Source: Selaginella moellendorffii (taxonomy: Eukaryota > Streptophyta > Lycopodiopsida > Selaginellales > Selaginellaceae). Taken from it: DNA of 64,000 nucleotides. Positions 10,555-21,383 of this stretch are shown one piece after another. The notes under the pieces are model-generated. The model ran no database searches and was not told where the DNA came from. It saw only the letters and a program-made list of their open reading frames with translations. Numbering within the stretch: the first letter of the stretch is position 1; each line of letters opens with the position of its first letter. The position numbers and the translations under genes were made by a program. The stretch lies in assembly GCF_000143415.4 (NCBI RefSeq), contig NW_003314271.1, positions 1,842,806 to 1,906,805 of the forward strand, given 5' to 3'.

Positions 10555-10658
10555 CCAAAAATTCTACTAGTTCATGTTTAAACTAATAAAGGAACCCGGT
10601 TCGTTGTGCCCAACGGTTGCGATTGTGCCACGTTGTATCCTACGGTTGGGATTAATAT

Positions 10659-12833
10659 ATGGAAGCGCCTCTCTCGAATACAAAGAACGCACAGGAGCTT
10701 CAAGGGACTTCTAGGGCTTCTCTCGCGGCGCTTCTTCGCAGGTATGGCGATGCCGGGAGCCTCTCGCGTGTCCGGCGGCTCCACTCACGCATCCGCGACG
10801 ACGTATTCCTCTGCAATCTCCTCGTCCAGGCGTATGGCAAGTGCCGATCAATCGACGACGCCCGGCGCTGCTTCGACGCCATCGCTGCCAAGAACGTCGT
10901 CTCGTGGACCCTGATGATCGCGGCGTATGGCCAGAATGGGGATTACAGGACAGCGCTGCGATTGTTTTGGGAGATGAATTTGCAGGGCGTGAGGCCGGAC
11001 AGGGTCGTGTTTGTGGAGATTTTGAGCGTTTGCGCCAAGACTGGGGATCTAGCCACGGGAATTTCGATCCATCTCCAGATTTTGGGATCGGGGATCTTGC
11101 ACTGCGACGTAGTCCTGCGCACAGCGATCGTCACCATGTATGGGAAGTGTGGAGATGTGGAAGCTGCCAAGGCCGCGTTTGACGAGATCGAGCAGCCGAA
11201 TAACTACTCGTGGAATTCTCTCATCGCAGCGTATGGCCAGAAGGGGCATTGCAAGGAAGCGTTGGAAACTTTCCAGCGGATGGATAGGCCGGATAAGTTT
11301 ACGTTCTTGAGCGTTCTTGGTGCTTGCTGCCATGCCGAAGAAGCTCAAGAAATCCACGCCCGGGTGGTCTCCTGCGGGCTAGAAATGGACGTGATGGTGG
11401 CGACTCAGCTCATCAGCGTTTATGGGAAGTGTGGAAGAGTTGCAGAGGCCCGTCGTGTGTTTGAGAAAGTTTGCTGGGAAGACGCTGTTGGCTGGAACTC
11501 CATGCTCGCTGCTTATGCCCAGAACGGGCTTCCAGATCAAGCGCTGGCTCTCTACTGGGCTCTGAATCAGGCTGGAGTTTCTCCCGATGAAGCGACCTTT
11601 GTGAGCCTTTTGGACGCCGCCGCTGCTTTGTGCGCGCTCAAGGTGGTGTTGGAGATCCATGCACAGGTTTCTTCGCGGAGGATTCAGTCTCACATCGTCG
11701 ACACGGCTCTCGTTTTTGCTTATGGAAAATGCGGCCGCCCAATGGATTCGAGAAAGGTGTTTGACAGCACCAACGGAGCAGTAGTGACACATTGGAATGC
11801 TATGATCGAGGCCTACTCACAAAACGACATGGAACGCGAAGCCATCCAACTTTTCAAGTATATGGACCTGAAAGGAATCAAGCAAGATGAAGTCAGCTTT
11901 ATAAACGTCATCGGTGCCTGTTCTACTCTCGAGGATCTAGCGGAAGGTGAAAGGCTGCACCAGAGGATTGTCGACATCTATCACAAACAAGATCGAGTAC
12001 TGGGAACCGCACTGATCAACCTTCACGGCAAGTGCGGGAACTTGGCTCAGGCTCGGTCGCTCCTAGACTCGATGCCATCCAAAGACGTTGTGTCCTGGAA
12101 CACGATGATAACGTCCTACGCCAGGTACGGCCACTCGAAAGCAGCACTTGAACTGTTCGAGACAATGGTGTCATCCACAACGTCGAGCTTGCGGCCGAGC
12201 TCGGTTACTTACGTTGCGGTGCTCGGTGCGTGCTCGGATTCGGGTGCCTTGACCGCTGGGAGGAGAATCCACGAACACATTCTAGCGAGCAAGGCAGAGT
12301 GGGAGCTTCCAGTCGGGAACGCTCTCATTAGCATGTACGGGAAGTGTGGAAGCGTGGAGGATGCAAGGCTGGTATTCACGGCGATGAGAGAAAAGAGCCT
12401 GTTCTCGTGGAACAGCATGCTGGCCGCGTACACCCAGAACCATCAAGGCAGCGCAGCGGAAGCGTTTGATCTCGGGAGGGAGATGGTCCTCCACGGCATC
12501 AAGCCCAACGAAGCGACTTTCGTCAGCATTCTCTACGCTTGCAGCCATGCAGGCCGGTTTGACGAAGCTTACGTCCAGTTCGTCGCCATGGAAAGCGACC
12601 ACGGTGTGAGGCCGGTTGCCGAGCACTATGGCTGCATGGTGGATCTGTTTGGGAGGCTGGGATGGCTGGCGGAGGCCGAGCATGCCGCCAAGAATGCGCC
12701 GAAGGGTGGCGATATCGTCTCGTGGATGAGTGTTTTGGGAGCTTGTAAGATCCATAGCGACGATGCTCGAGCCAAGCAAGTGGCAGAGAAAGTTTTCCAG
12801 GTTTCCAGAAGTAGTCTTTCTATAAACAACTAG
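10659..12833 (+). CDS. Pentatricopeptide repeat (PPR) protein, PLS class
   Basis: Sequence-specific RNA-binding protein expected in plastids or mitochondria, acting in organellar RNA editing or processing. It is a single exon of 724 codons. PPR motifs of 31-36 residues run from about residue 50 to near the end, in the alternating P, L and S pattern. Recognisable units include LLVQAYGKCRSIDDARRCFD, NVVSWTLMIAAYGQNGDY and ALISMYGKCGSVEDARLVFT. The last part (HYGCMVDLFGRLGWLAEAEH) leads into an E-like region, and the protein stops at SRSSLSINN with no complete E+ or DYW domain. It would therefore need a separate deaminase partner if it is an editing factor. A clear targeting peptide is not obvious; the N-terminus MEAPLSNTKNAQ is only weakly like one. 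Only 104 bases separate it from the previous stop. Confidence 0.93.
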   Translation: MEAPLSNTKNAQELQGTSRASLAALLRRYGDAGSLSRVRRLHSRIRDDVFLCNLLVQAYGKCRSIDDARRCFDAIAAKNVVSWTLMIAAYGQNGDYRTALRLFWEMNLQGVRPDRVVFVEILSVCAKTGDLATGISIHLQILGSGILHCDVVLRTAIVTMYGKCGDVEAAKAAFDEIEQPNNYSWNSLIAAYGQKGHCKEALETFQRMDRPDKFTFLSVLGACCHAEEAQEIHARVVSCGLEMDVMVATQLISVYGKCGRVAEARRVFEKVCWEDAVGWNSMLAAYAQNGLPDQALALYWALNQAGVSPDEATFVSLLDAAAALCALKVVLEIHAQVSSRRIQSHIVDTALVFAYGKCGRPMDSRKVFDSTNGAVVTHWNAMIEAYSQNDMEREAIQLFKYMDLKGIKQDEVSFINVIGACSTLEDLAEGERLHQRIVDIYHKQDRVLGTALINLHGKCGNLAQARSLLDSMPSKDVVSWNTMITSYARYGHSKAALELFETMVSSTTSSLRPSSVTYVAVLGACSDSGALTAGRRIHEHILASKAEWELPVGNALISMYGKCGSVEDARLVFTAMREKSLFSWNSMLAAYTQNHQGSAAEAFDLGREMVLHGIKPNEATFVSILYACSHAGRFDEAYVQFVAMESDHGVRPVAEHYGCMVDLFGRLGWLAEAEHAAKNAPKGGDIVSWMSVLGACKIHSDDARAKQVAEKVFQVSRSSLSINN

Positions 12834-12842
12834 CTCCGGAAG

Positions 12843-12899
12843 GTAAGGTTTTTAACTGTACTTTTTAACTCGTGCTGACACGAAACTCTTGTTTTTCAG
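12843..12899 (+). other. Intron between the PPR stop and the MATE start (5' UTR intron)
   Basis: GTAAGG...TTTTTCAG, 57 bp, the size of neighbouring introns and with a good polypyrimidine tract. It lies in the 129 bases between the PPR stop and the MATE ATG. It therefore most likely belongs to the MATE 5' UTR, whose first exon would overlap the PPR 3' end. A (CT)n run follows at about 12928-12956, just before the MATE ATG. Confidence 0.55.
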
Positions 12900-12962
12900 G
12901 GAAGAAGAACAAACGCAGCCGCCTCTTCTCTCTCTCTCTCTCTCTCTCGCTCTCGCTCCGGA

Positions 12963-14761
12963 ATGGGTACCAAAGGGGATGCGCTTGCTTCTTCGAAGCT
13001 CAAGATTGAAGTTGGCAAACAACTATGGCTGGCGGTCCCGATGATCGGTGTGAACCTGGTGCAGTTCAGCCGGACTATAGTGTCCGTAATGTTCGTGGGT
13101 CATTTAGGGGAGCTCGAGCTTTCCAGCGCTTCCATCGCCTCTTCCTTCTGCGTCGTCACTGGCTACAGTCTCCTGGTAAGCTTGTTTCCATCTTTTCCCC
13201 CCAACCAAGCCGAAGTGTTTTGGGCTCTTTTTATTCAGATGGGACTTGGAAGCGCTCTGGAAACACTGTGTGGACAGGCTTATGGTGCCAAGCAGTACCA
13301 CTTGCTGGGAGTGTACATGCAGAGAGCAATGATCCTCCTCAACATCGTTTGCTTGCCAATCGCGGTGATGTGGTATAACATGGAGCACGTACTAGTCTTC
13401 TTCAAGCAGGACCCTGATATATCCATGAAAGCTGGGATATATGCTCGGTACATGATCCCTGGTTTGTTCGCACTGGCTTTTCTTCAGCCGCTGGTGAAGT
13501 TTTTGCAGTCGCAGAGCAAAGTCCTTCCCATGTTTCTGTGCTCGGCGGCGGCATCCATCGTCCACGCGCTGCTCTGCTGGCTCTTCATCTTCAAGTTGGG
13601 AATGGGAAACACCGGAGCAGCAGTGACCGTAAGCTTCTCTTACTGGCTTAATGCTGTTCTCCTGGTGGCTGTTGTTGTAATGACGCCTTCGGCCAGAGAG
13701 TGCTGGCATGGATTCTCCGCGCAGGCTTTCGAGGGCTTCATCGAGTTTCTCAAGCTCGCCATCCCGTCGGCAGTCATGGTCTGGTAAGTCTACTTTTTTC
13801 AAATGACCCGGACTGATATTTCTTTTGTTGTGCTGTAGCTTTGAGTGGTGGTCATTTGAAGCTCTGGTCCTCCTGTCCGGGCTACTGCCAAATCCGCAGC
13901 TGGACGCATCCGTGTTTTCAATCATGTGAGTGATGTCTCTTTCTTTCCTTCTTGTTTATTATGTGGCTTTTTGACAGCCTGAACACGATCGCGACATGCT
14001 ATATGATTCCCAGTGGCATAGGTGCTGCGACAAGGTACTTGTAAACAAAGCCCCTCGTTTATATTCTAAGGAGAACATTCATATCGTCTGCAGCACAAGA
14101 GTTGCCAACGAACTCGGGGCTGGGCGTGCTGCTCCAGCTCGCTTTGCATTTCTCGTATCCATGGGACTTGCAGTGATGGATGCAGTTATTATCTCGCTAA
14201 TAATCGTCTCGTTGCGCAACGTTCTCGGGAAAGCCTACAGTAACGAAGCAGAGGTGGTGGCAGAGGTTGCCGAAATGGTTCCTCTGCTTGCTGCTGTTAT
14301 CGTCATGGACGCATTGCAAGGCGTCACCTCAGGTACCTTTGAAGCATTTCAATTTTTCGAAGTTTTCTTGGGGCCTTCTATGTTCTTCAGGAGTAGCAAG
14401 GGGATGTGGCTGGCAAGCACTCGCTGCATTTGTAAACCTGGGGGCCTATTACGCGGTTGGACTGCCATTGGGATGCACTCTGGCATTCCACTTTGGACTC
14501 CTGGGAAAGGTAAACTTATTGGGCTGATCAAGCGTATATAATTGTGTGGACGTTTATCTTTGGTACAGGGGTTTTTGATTGGTCTCCTGTGTGGAGTCAC
14601 CCTTCAGGCGGCATTTCTCTTGTTTATTTCTGTTTTGACAAACTGGACACAGATGGTATTACTTGTTTTTTTCTTTTTTCTGTTACTAATGTGTTGCAAT
14701 CCAGGCGGAAGCAGCCATCAAAAGAGTGGAAGCTCAAGAAATTATAAGGTTGTTAGAATAA
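12963..14761 (+). CDS. MATE efflux transporter (copy 1)
   Basis: Multidrug and toxic compound extrusion family: a 12-helix membrane antiporter that exports organic cations, flavonoids or organic acids in exchange for protons, at the plasma membrane or tonoplast. Exons: 12963-13175, 13239-13783, 13839-13925, 13978-14034, 14094-14332, 14391-14509, 14569-14655, 14705-14761; 467 residues. Family marks: [96 protein letters not shown] and the final [18 protein letters not shown] helix. It ends [18 protein letters not shown]. The gene is complete although AT-rich transposon DNA begins directly after the stop. It shares every intron position with the second MATE gene at 44478-46343. Substrate cannot be told from sequence. 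Confidence 0.95.
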
Positions 14762-14967
14762 CTCTACTTTATTGTTTTAGAATTTGTGTATACAAGAAAA
14801 TCTAGAAGTTGTCTTCCAGATTAAAACTATTAAAATTATTTTAAAATTAAAGTTAAATATAGTTAATTTTCTTAACTCTGGTTTAATATTAGTTTTGAAT
14901 CAACTAAAATAATAGGAAAAATTATTTATATGAATATTTGTTAATAATACTATTAGTATGTTGTAAC

Positions 14968-14969
<2 letters not shown>

Positions 14970-15035
<66 letters not shown>
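14970..15035. repeat. (AT)n microsatellite, about 33 units
   Basis: Uninterrupted alternating TA for about 66 bases. Confidence 0.97.
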
Positions 15036-15038
<3 letters not shown>

Positions 15039-18000
15039 TAGCAAGGAATGGATTAATAAAAATTAGGATTCAAAGATGTTTTAATTAAAAATAATATTAT
15101 AAGTATTCGTAAATTCTTTCATGTGATGAAGTGAAAGACTTGTTAAAAACATGCTAGTAATTTTTAAAGATTGTCAATCAAGTTTATCTATACTATTTAT
15201 AATTTGTTTATGGTGAATAATAAGATTGTGTATAAAGATTTTGCAAGTTTGTTTCTAGTCTTCTTGCTCCCTCCGTCTTTGACATGCATTTAATGTGACA
15301 TTCTTGAACTTGAGACAATTTTAAAAACAAATTAAATATAATACTGACATTACTAATCATGTCCAATTAGAGCACTACTGATACAGTAGATAAATAAAAT
15401 TAAAAACAAGCTCACCCAAAAAAAAGGAGAGTTCTTGTCTTGAATTACATACTATTGCATTAATAAATAAGGGCTCTATAACTCTAACTTATAATACTAC
15501 ATCACAATATGTATATAAAGATGTCTTTTGACTTGGAAGAATTTCTTGGTTGATCATTGTAGTCTATCAATAAGTGCCTAAAAGAGCAAGGAAGAAAAAA
15601 ATATAACACCTTTTAGAAATGTATAAAATATAAGAATTTTTCAAAGAAGCTATAGAAGGACCACAATTAAAATTGTTGTGCACATGCTAAGGAGCAAGAA
15701 GACACACAAAACAATGCTATAACTATGAGCTTATGTAAAGGATTGTTGACAAAGGGTTTTATTTTCTAAAACAAATATAATCAAGTAACCAATGTTATCA
15801 CAACTTTCTATAACTTAAAAAAATATTTGGAAAATTTAGAGCAATTTAGCTCCTTTTCCATACTCCTCTCCTAGAAGAACTTTCCAGCCCCTTGACAAAT
15901 GTTAATTTCTCTTCACAATACCAAACACATCTTTGTTCAGCATCAATGACTTCATATATTATATCTTTGCAAGTTTGTTCCTCATGATTTATGCCCCTAG
16001 AATCCATCCTTACAAAAATTTAGCACTACATTAACAACCTATGCAGAAACTAAAGAGCTTTTTCCAATGTCTTTGAAACTTGAGTCATTTAATGTTTAAG
16101 ATTTGTCCTCTTTTCATCTTTAACTCAAGAGTCAAGACAATAGCTTCAAGAATTGATGGTAAAGAGGTAGTAGAAACTACACATAGAAATACACATTAGT
16201 TCCTATTAGATTTTAAAGATCTTGAAGTTAGGAATAAAAAACAAACTAAAAAGCTTTGGCGGACTGTCAAAAGTTTTATTAGGAGGACGCAAAACGGGGG
16301 GTTTTTAGCACCTCAAAGGCTAGCCTCTGGCAACTCCTACCCGTTACTCCATGCAGTTTATGTTGGCTGGCATTATCCTGCACTGGATACCACATTGCAA
16401 CTTACTTTCTGAAATTTATTCAAGTTTGCAATTATTATTGTTAGCTTATAACTCATCGAGAGCATGATTTTTGTTCTAAACAGGAAATTTCTTGTCACCA
16501 CCACAATAATTTTACACTATATATCTATGCTGTAAAGAATGTTCTTTATTTGAATTTTATAAAAACACATTTGCACTCCTAGGAAAAACTTGTTCTAAGC
16601 ACTATAATACTTTAGAAACTCCACTTACAAAAAGACAAGTTTACTAGATTTCTTTTATAAAAGATTAATGGTAATTTGTTTTGTAAGTTCTTTTGCATTT
16701 CTAGAAAGATTAACTAATAGTTTCATGTTACTATTGATGAGCGCTTTACTTACAGCATCAAAGATCTTTATTTATATACTAAGTCCAAGTGATGAGAGCT
16801 AGTTCTTGAATGACAGCTTTAGTAAGTTTTCTTATACGAAAAAATCAGATATGATCATATCAACATTAAAAATTAAAGCTTCATACTTAAATAATAGCCA
16901 ATATTTATAAAAACAGAGTGATTAGAAAAGAATAGTTTGTAGAATTCTTTCACCTTATTATCAAGTTTGTTTCTCAAGATGTCAAGTGACTACAAACTTT
17001 TCCATTTATAATGAAAAAAATCAATGAGATTAAAGTAGTTGAAGTTTGGGATTTATATCTTTTAGTTAGGTAAAGACCCAATTTACTTTTTTAAAATTCT
17101 GAAGATTAGCAAATATTGTAAGACAACAAACCCAGGAAGAAAAATTCCTTTACCTCCAGAATCTAGGTTTCTTTCATGAAAGGCATAACTAAATCTTCAA
17201 AATAATAATTTAAGATAGCCAAGACATAGCTTATATAATGCTTTTTATTGTCAATGAGAGGTTTAGCAACTTGGAGAGACTGCTAAAAGTCATACTCTTA
17301 GCAAAATAAAAGGAATTTCTACCTAGATTGAAAATGAAATAAAATCTCATTAGTGCTTTAGCCTTTCTTTATATATCCCACATCCTAATAAATTAAAAAT
17401 GTTGTGGATTGTTAGTGAAATAGAGTTGTTGTCATGAGATTATAACTTTGATGGATATGTGTTGTATTGTTTGTCACCATTCTAGAACTTGTTCAGCTGT
17501 TTAACTCATTGTTCTACAAGTCGATAAAACACTTGGTGTTACTCATTATAGCAATGGTCATAAAAGTTAATCTTGCAATTAATTTATTCCAAAGTTCCAT
17601 TCCATGGTTATCCTATTATAAATTATCATAGAGTAAAAAGTGAAAATTACATGTGCTACAAAGATTCTCAAACCCATCACAAAACTTTTAAATCCATGGT
17701 TTAACCTTTTGAACTTCACAAACCTCATCTAGAGAAGATAAATCTAGTTTCACACTTTACAAAAACTGAATATTAAGTATAATAACTATCAACAGTATGA
17801 AAAAGAAAGAATGTTAGGATCAATTATAAAACTCCTTAGACAATGAACACTCTTGAAGTTATATATTTAAAGCTTCAAAGCCCATTAAATAATATAATCA
17901 TTAAATTCTTTTATTTGGACAATGAAGTGACAATAATATAATTGCTCTCCAACAATGTAAAAAAAAACAATATAAATATGCATAAAACTTTTCAAAACCC

Positions 18001-18340
18001 CAAATTTTTACTAAACACTTCGAGTAGTTCACTTGTTAATTACAATATATGGCTATTATATATAATGAGATAATGCTAACTAAATACATTTATACTCTTG
18101 TGTCAACACACTTCTAAAACTAATTTCAAAAATATCCATATATAAAATAAAGAGTCAAGCATAGTTAGAATATTTAAAAAACTAAAGGAGTTGTTAACAC
18201 TTTTTTGAGATTTGTCAATATCCACTTACAATTTTAAATAAAAGATGATGTTGATGACTTCAATAATTCTTGCAATAGTGTAATATATTAGAAAAATAAT
18301 TAATAAAATATATGAAATATTGCATGTTACTAAGGAAGTG

Positions 18341-18870
18341 CTACAAATCATTCATACACTTCAATATAAGGAATTTCAAACCAACCTTAAATTTGTTAAA
18401 ATAAATTTGCAAACCATTGCAAGAAATATGATACTTAAGATAAACTATGTCTTTAGACCCAAATATGCATTTATACTGCTTTAACTTCAAATCAAATTCC
18501 CATAACCAATTTAACAACTTATGGATATTATGAACATACTCCTCCCACATCCTCAATATATCATTGATGAAATTAATAGTCACCTTTGATATATTGAGAG
18601 AACCTCATCCATTATCCACTCAAAAGTTAATAGACAACTAAATAGGCAAACTAACAACTTTGCTCTAAATGATCCAAAAGATTGATAGTGTGAGGAAGAG
18701 GGTGTACATTTGGGATAGTCACAGTTTAACAAATGTTAATTGATGTAAAATTGAATACTTACATCAAGCTTTGTTAAAAGATAAATTTCACATGCCTAAA
18801 GACTCTAAAACTTTTATATAACCCTTTTTCTCAATATTTTTTTGATTAAGATCTTGATCTCCTTTAGTGA
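18341..18870 (-). pseudogene. Decayed Ty3/gypsy reverse transcriptase fragment
   Basis: The open part (18583-18341) reads VTINFINDILRMWEEYVHNI and then a block containing LKLKQYKCIFGSKDIVYLKY. This corresponds to the gypsy RT block 'FIDDILVYS...EEH..H...L..L...LKLK..KC.FG...V.YLGH'. The catalytic F-x-D-D has become F-I-N-D, so the first active-site Asp is lost. Upstream, several stops and frame changes interrupt sequence resembling 'EIK..I..L..KGYI..S.S' and 'VPNVHPLPHTINLLDHL'. It is clearly dead. It shows that at least part of the AT-rich block derives from a minus-strand LTR retrotransposon. Confidence 0.7.
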
Positions 18871-19136
18871 TTAATGCCAAATAAGAATCTAAATCAAATA
18901 AGCATCCTTAGTTGAAATAAATCTTGGCCCTAAAAGACATGTCAAAGTCAAAATGACCAACATACTCTTATTGCACAAAAATCTTCTAAGGGATCTAAAA
19001 AGGGAATAAAAAAGCAAAACAAAAAGATAGTAGGTAATAATGGAAAGGTAAAATTGATGAAGCAAAAGTAAAAATAGATTAACAAAATAAAATAAAAGTG
19101 AAAGGAATAAAAGAGATATAAAAATTGTTACACGTT

Positions 19137-19264
19137 GCATGTAGTAATGTTTGGTTTGCTTAATAGTAGTTTTATTATTACTTATTAATCCAATTGATCA
19201 AATAAAGTTTATAATTATAAGCATGTTTGTAATTTATAAACACAACATTAATCTTATTTCATAT
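19137..19264 (+). repeat. Dispersed AT-rich repeat B, partial copy
   Basis: Contains TTTGGTTTGCTTAAT, AATCCAATTGATCAA, TTTATAATTATAAGCATG and AACATTAATCTTA. They occur in the same order as in the reverse complement of 46660-46795. It ends right before the orphan exons. Confidence 0.55.
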
Positions 19265-19287
19265 CAACCTTCTTAATGTGTGTGCAG

Positions 19288-19604
19288 TGCAGAGCTATGT
19301 AATTTTTTGTGCCAAGTAGCGCACAGCATGCAGTACTCACCGGGGCCTGAGTCCTTGGAATGCGCTCTCATCAAAATGGATGAGATTCTGTTTGATAAGA
19401 TTGCCTTCTCAACCATAAGCATGGCTCTCAAGCTGGTAAGCTCTTGGAAAGTTTTCGTTCTCACTTTCTTGGTTATTTGGTTTACGTATCCCTTGGCATC
19501 AGTACATCCAGGATTACAAAGCAGGACGGTTTAGAGTTCACTCAGGGGTGATCGATAAGAGGCCTGGTGCCAATCCATTTGATCCTCAAGGCTTCATTCT
19601 CTGA
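19288..19604 (+). pseudogene. Orphan last two exons of an unrecognised gene
   Basis: Two coding blocks joined by a normal intron (GT at 19436, AG at 19501-19502). The first ends AFSTISMALKL. The second is YIQDYKAGRFRVHSGVIDKR followed by PGANPFDPQGFIL and a stop at 19602-19604. Phase is kept across the intron, and base and codon use match the gene islands, so this is a real gene's 3' end. A possible acceptor lies at 19286-19287. Immediately upstream is AT-rich repeat DNA, and no upstream exons are visible for 4.5 kb. The gene has therefore been cut off by insertion, or its 5' exons lie across a very long intron. The family was not recognised. Confidence 0.5.
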
Positions 19605-19902
19605 GACTACCTTTCAGGAGAGTTTTGTTTCAAAAACAGCAGGAAAAATTACCAAGGCTATTTGATCTTTTTGTTTTGTTTATTCTCTTGGATTATCACT
19701 CATTATTCCACTGTTCCCAGGAAGAACAAAGGTTCTTGGGGTTGTTTGGTTTTATGGCATTTTTTGATAGATTTAAATATTTCTTCCTTTTGCCTTATTT
19801 GTTTAAATTTTCCAAAACCCGAAAACCTTTTGGGTTAAACTCTGCCGCGTGGCATTTTGGACGGTGTAGATTAAGGGCCATGTCTTTAAATCAGGGTAAA
19901 GG

Positions 19903-20928
19903 ATGATGGCGAGCACTTTTGTCGAGATGCACGGCGGTATGCCAGTCATCAAGGAGCTGATAGTTGACAATGACGAGCTTATGGAGGCTTTGGCCGAAGC
20001 TGGCGAGGCAAGCAAGAAAAGAGAGCGAAAGGAGGAAGACAAAGATGGGCAACCCCTCAAGAAGGTAAGGAAAGAGGAACCCTGCAAGGATCAAGGGCAA
20101 ACAATGGCAAGTACTCTTGTGGAGATGCATGGCGGTATGCCCGTCATCAAGGAGCTGCTAGTTGACAACGACGAGCTCATGGAGGCTTTGGCCGAAGCTG
20201 GCAAGGCAAGTAAGAAAAGGCAGCGCGAGGAGGACTGCAAAGATGGCCAACCCCTCAAGATGGTAAAGAGAGATGATGCCCGAGAGGAACCCTGCAAGGA
20301 TCAAGGCAGGTCCAGGGGCCCTATAATCATGAGGATCAAGCTGCACAAGAAGGGAGATGCAGTCGTCAAAGAACCCTGCAATGATCACTGCAAAGATCAA
20401 GTCGCGAGGATCAAGCTCCACAAAGAAAACAAGGAAAGCAGTAGCGCTCTTGTAGAGGAGATGTCGAAACCCATCATCGCAAACGAGGGCAAGAAGAATA
20501 TTCCAAACAAGACAAAACCTCCAATTGCCAGGAGCGAGACAAAGCCTCCAATTGCTAAAAGCGAGATAAAAGCGCCAATCGCTAGCAGCGAGACAAATAT
20601 CGCTAGGAGTGAGACAAAGCCGCCAATCGCTAGGAGCGCGACAAAGACAATGGCAAGGGCAATCAAGCCTTGCAACATGGCAAAAAAGGCGTCACAGCAG
20701 CAGAGGAGTCATAAGGAGCTTGAGACGAGCGCTAGCATGAAAATCGAGTGTGCGCCAGTGAAGAAGGTGCTCAATGTTAGGTGCTTGAACGTGCCATTGG
20801 GTGATGCTGTGAAGAGACGAGATGCCCCCGTTCACTATCTCGATTTTGGTGTTGGTGACGGCTGCGCTGCTCGTTCCACAGCTCCAAAGATCAAGTGGAA
20901 CCCCATGCGCTCCTCCACTCACGCATGA
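19903..20928 (+). CDS. Internally duplicated, highly basic hypothetical protein
   Basis: The family was not recognised. A single ATG-started frame encodes 341 residues. The first 132 residues are a tandem duplication. Unit 1 begins MASTFVEMHGGMPVIKELIV and unit 2 begins MASTLVEMHGGMPVIKELLV, each continuing DNDELMEALAEAG, then a basic cluster (KKRERKEED or KKRQREEDC), then a PCKDQG signature. The offset is exactly 198 bases (66 codons). Next come IKLHKKGD and IKLHKENK half-repeats, then five or six nine-residue units of the type KPPIARSET (about residues 203-245). The C-terminus, KVLNVRCLNVPLGDAVKR and on, is not repetitive. Several Lys/Arg clusters suggest nuclear localisation. No membrane segment or signal peptide. 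The ORF sits between transposon-rich DNA and a truncated gene, and could be lineage-specific. Confidence 0.6.
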   Translation: MMASTFVEMHGGMPVIKELIVDNDELMEALAEAGEASKKRERKEEDKDGQPLKKVRKEEPCKDQGQTMASTLVEMHGGMPVIKELLVDNDELMEALAEAGKASKKRQREEDCKDGQPLKMVKRDDAREEPCKDQGRSRGPIIMRIKLHKKGDAVVKEPCNDHCKDQVARIKLHKENKESSSALVEEMSKPIIANEGKKNIPNKTKPPIARSETKPPIAKSEIKAPIASSETNIARSETKPPIARSATKTMARAIKPCNMAKKASQQQRSHKELETSASMKIECAPVKKVLNVRCLNVPLGDAVKRRDAPVHYLDFGVGDGCAARSTAPKIKWNPMRSSTHA

Positions 20929-20931
20929 TTT

Positions 20932-21383
20932 GCAACAACTTCGTTAAGATTAAGATAAGAACAGAATTTTTTTAGTAGAACAAATTTGTCTTGATTAATT
21001 TGTGCAAATCAAAGAATATAGTTTTTTTTTCCTCCCATGATAATATTACCTGGACGCTGCAAAGAACACCGACAACATAAAGCTAGCCTCTTCAAACAAG
21101 ACCGAGTGTGTTAGTGCTGCATTCTGGCTGAAGAAAAACTTCCAAAACAAAAGCTAAACCATCACTCCTCTTCAAAAAAAATAAAAATAAATATAGTGTC
21201 CCCCCCTCAGTACCAATGAAAAACAAAAAAAGAAAAAAGAAAAACGAGGAAAACCAAAAGACAAAAGAAAAAAAGAAAAGAGTAAAACGCTTTGCTCTCT
21301 TACGTTACCTCCATGGAACGCTGGATGGAATGCTGCTAGAAGTGTCACTGTGATCCTCTATTCTAAGCCGCCGGAGGAAAGAG
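20932..21383. other. Non-coding stretch, A-rich
   Basis: No gene seen. It probably contains the 3' end of the basic-protein gene and, on the other strand, the 3' UTR of the truncated glycine-rich gene. A/G-rich runs occur at 21170-21290. Confidence 0.4.

Larger units (their letters stand above)
14762..19264. mobile_element. AT-rich transposon graveyard
   Basis: No intact gene in 4.5 kb. It contains a long (AT)n run, a decayed reverse transcriptase (18341-18870, minus) and a copy of a dispersed AT-rich repeat at its right edge (about 19137-19264). A short GC-richer patch around 16270-16400 is of unknown origin. The remaining open frames are short, AT-rich and without family resemblance. The composition change at both edges is abrupt, consistent with one or more nested insertions between the MATE gene and the orphan exons at 19288. 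Confidence 0.6.
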
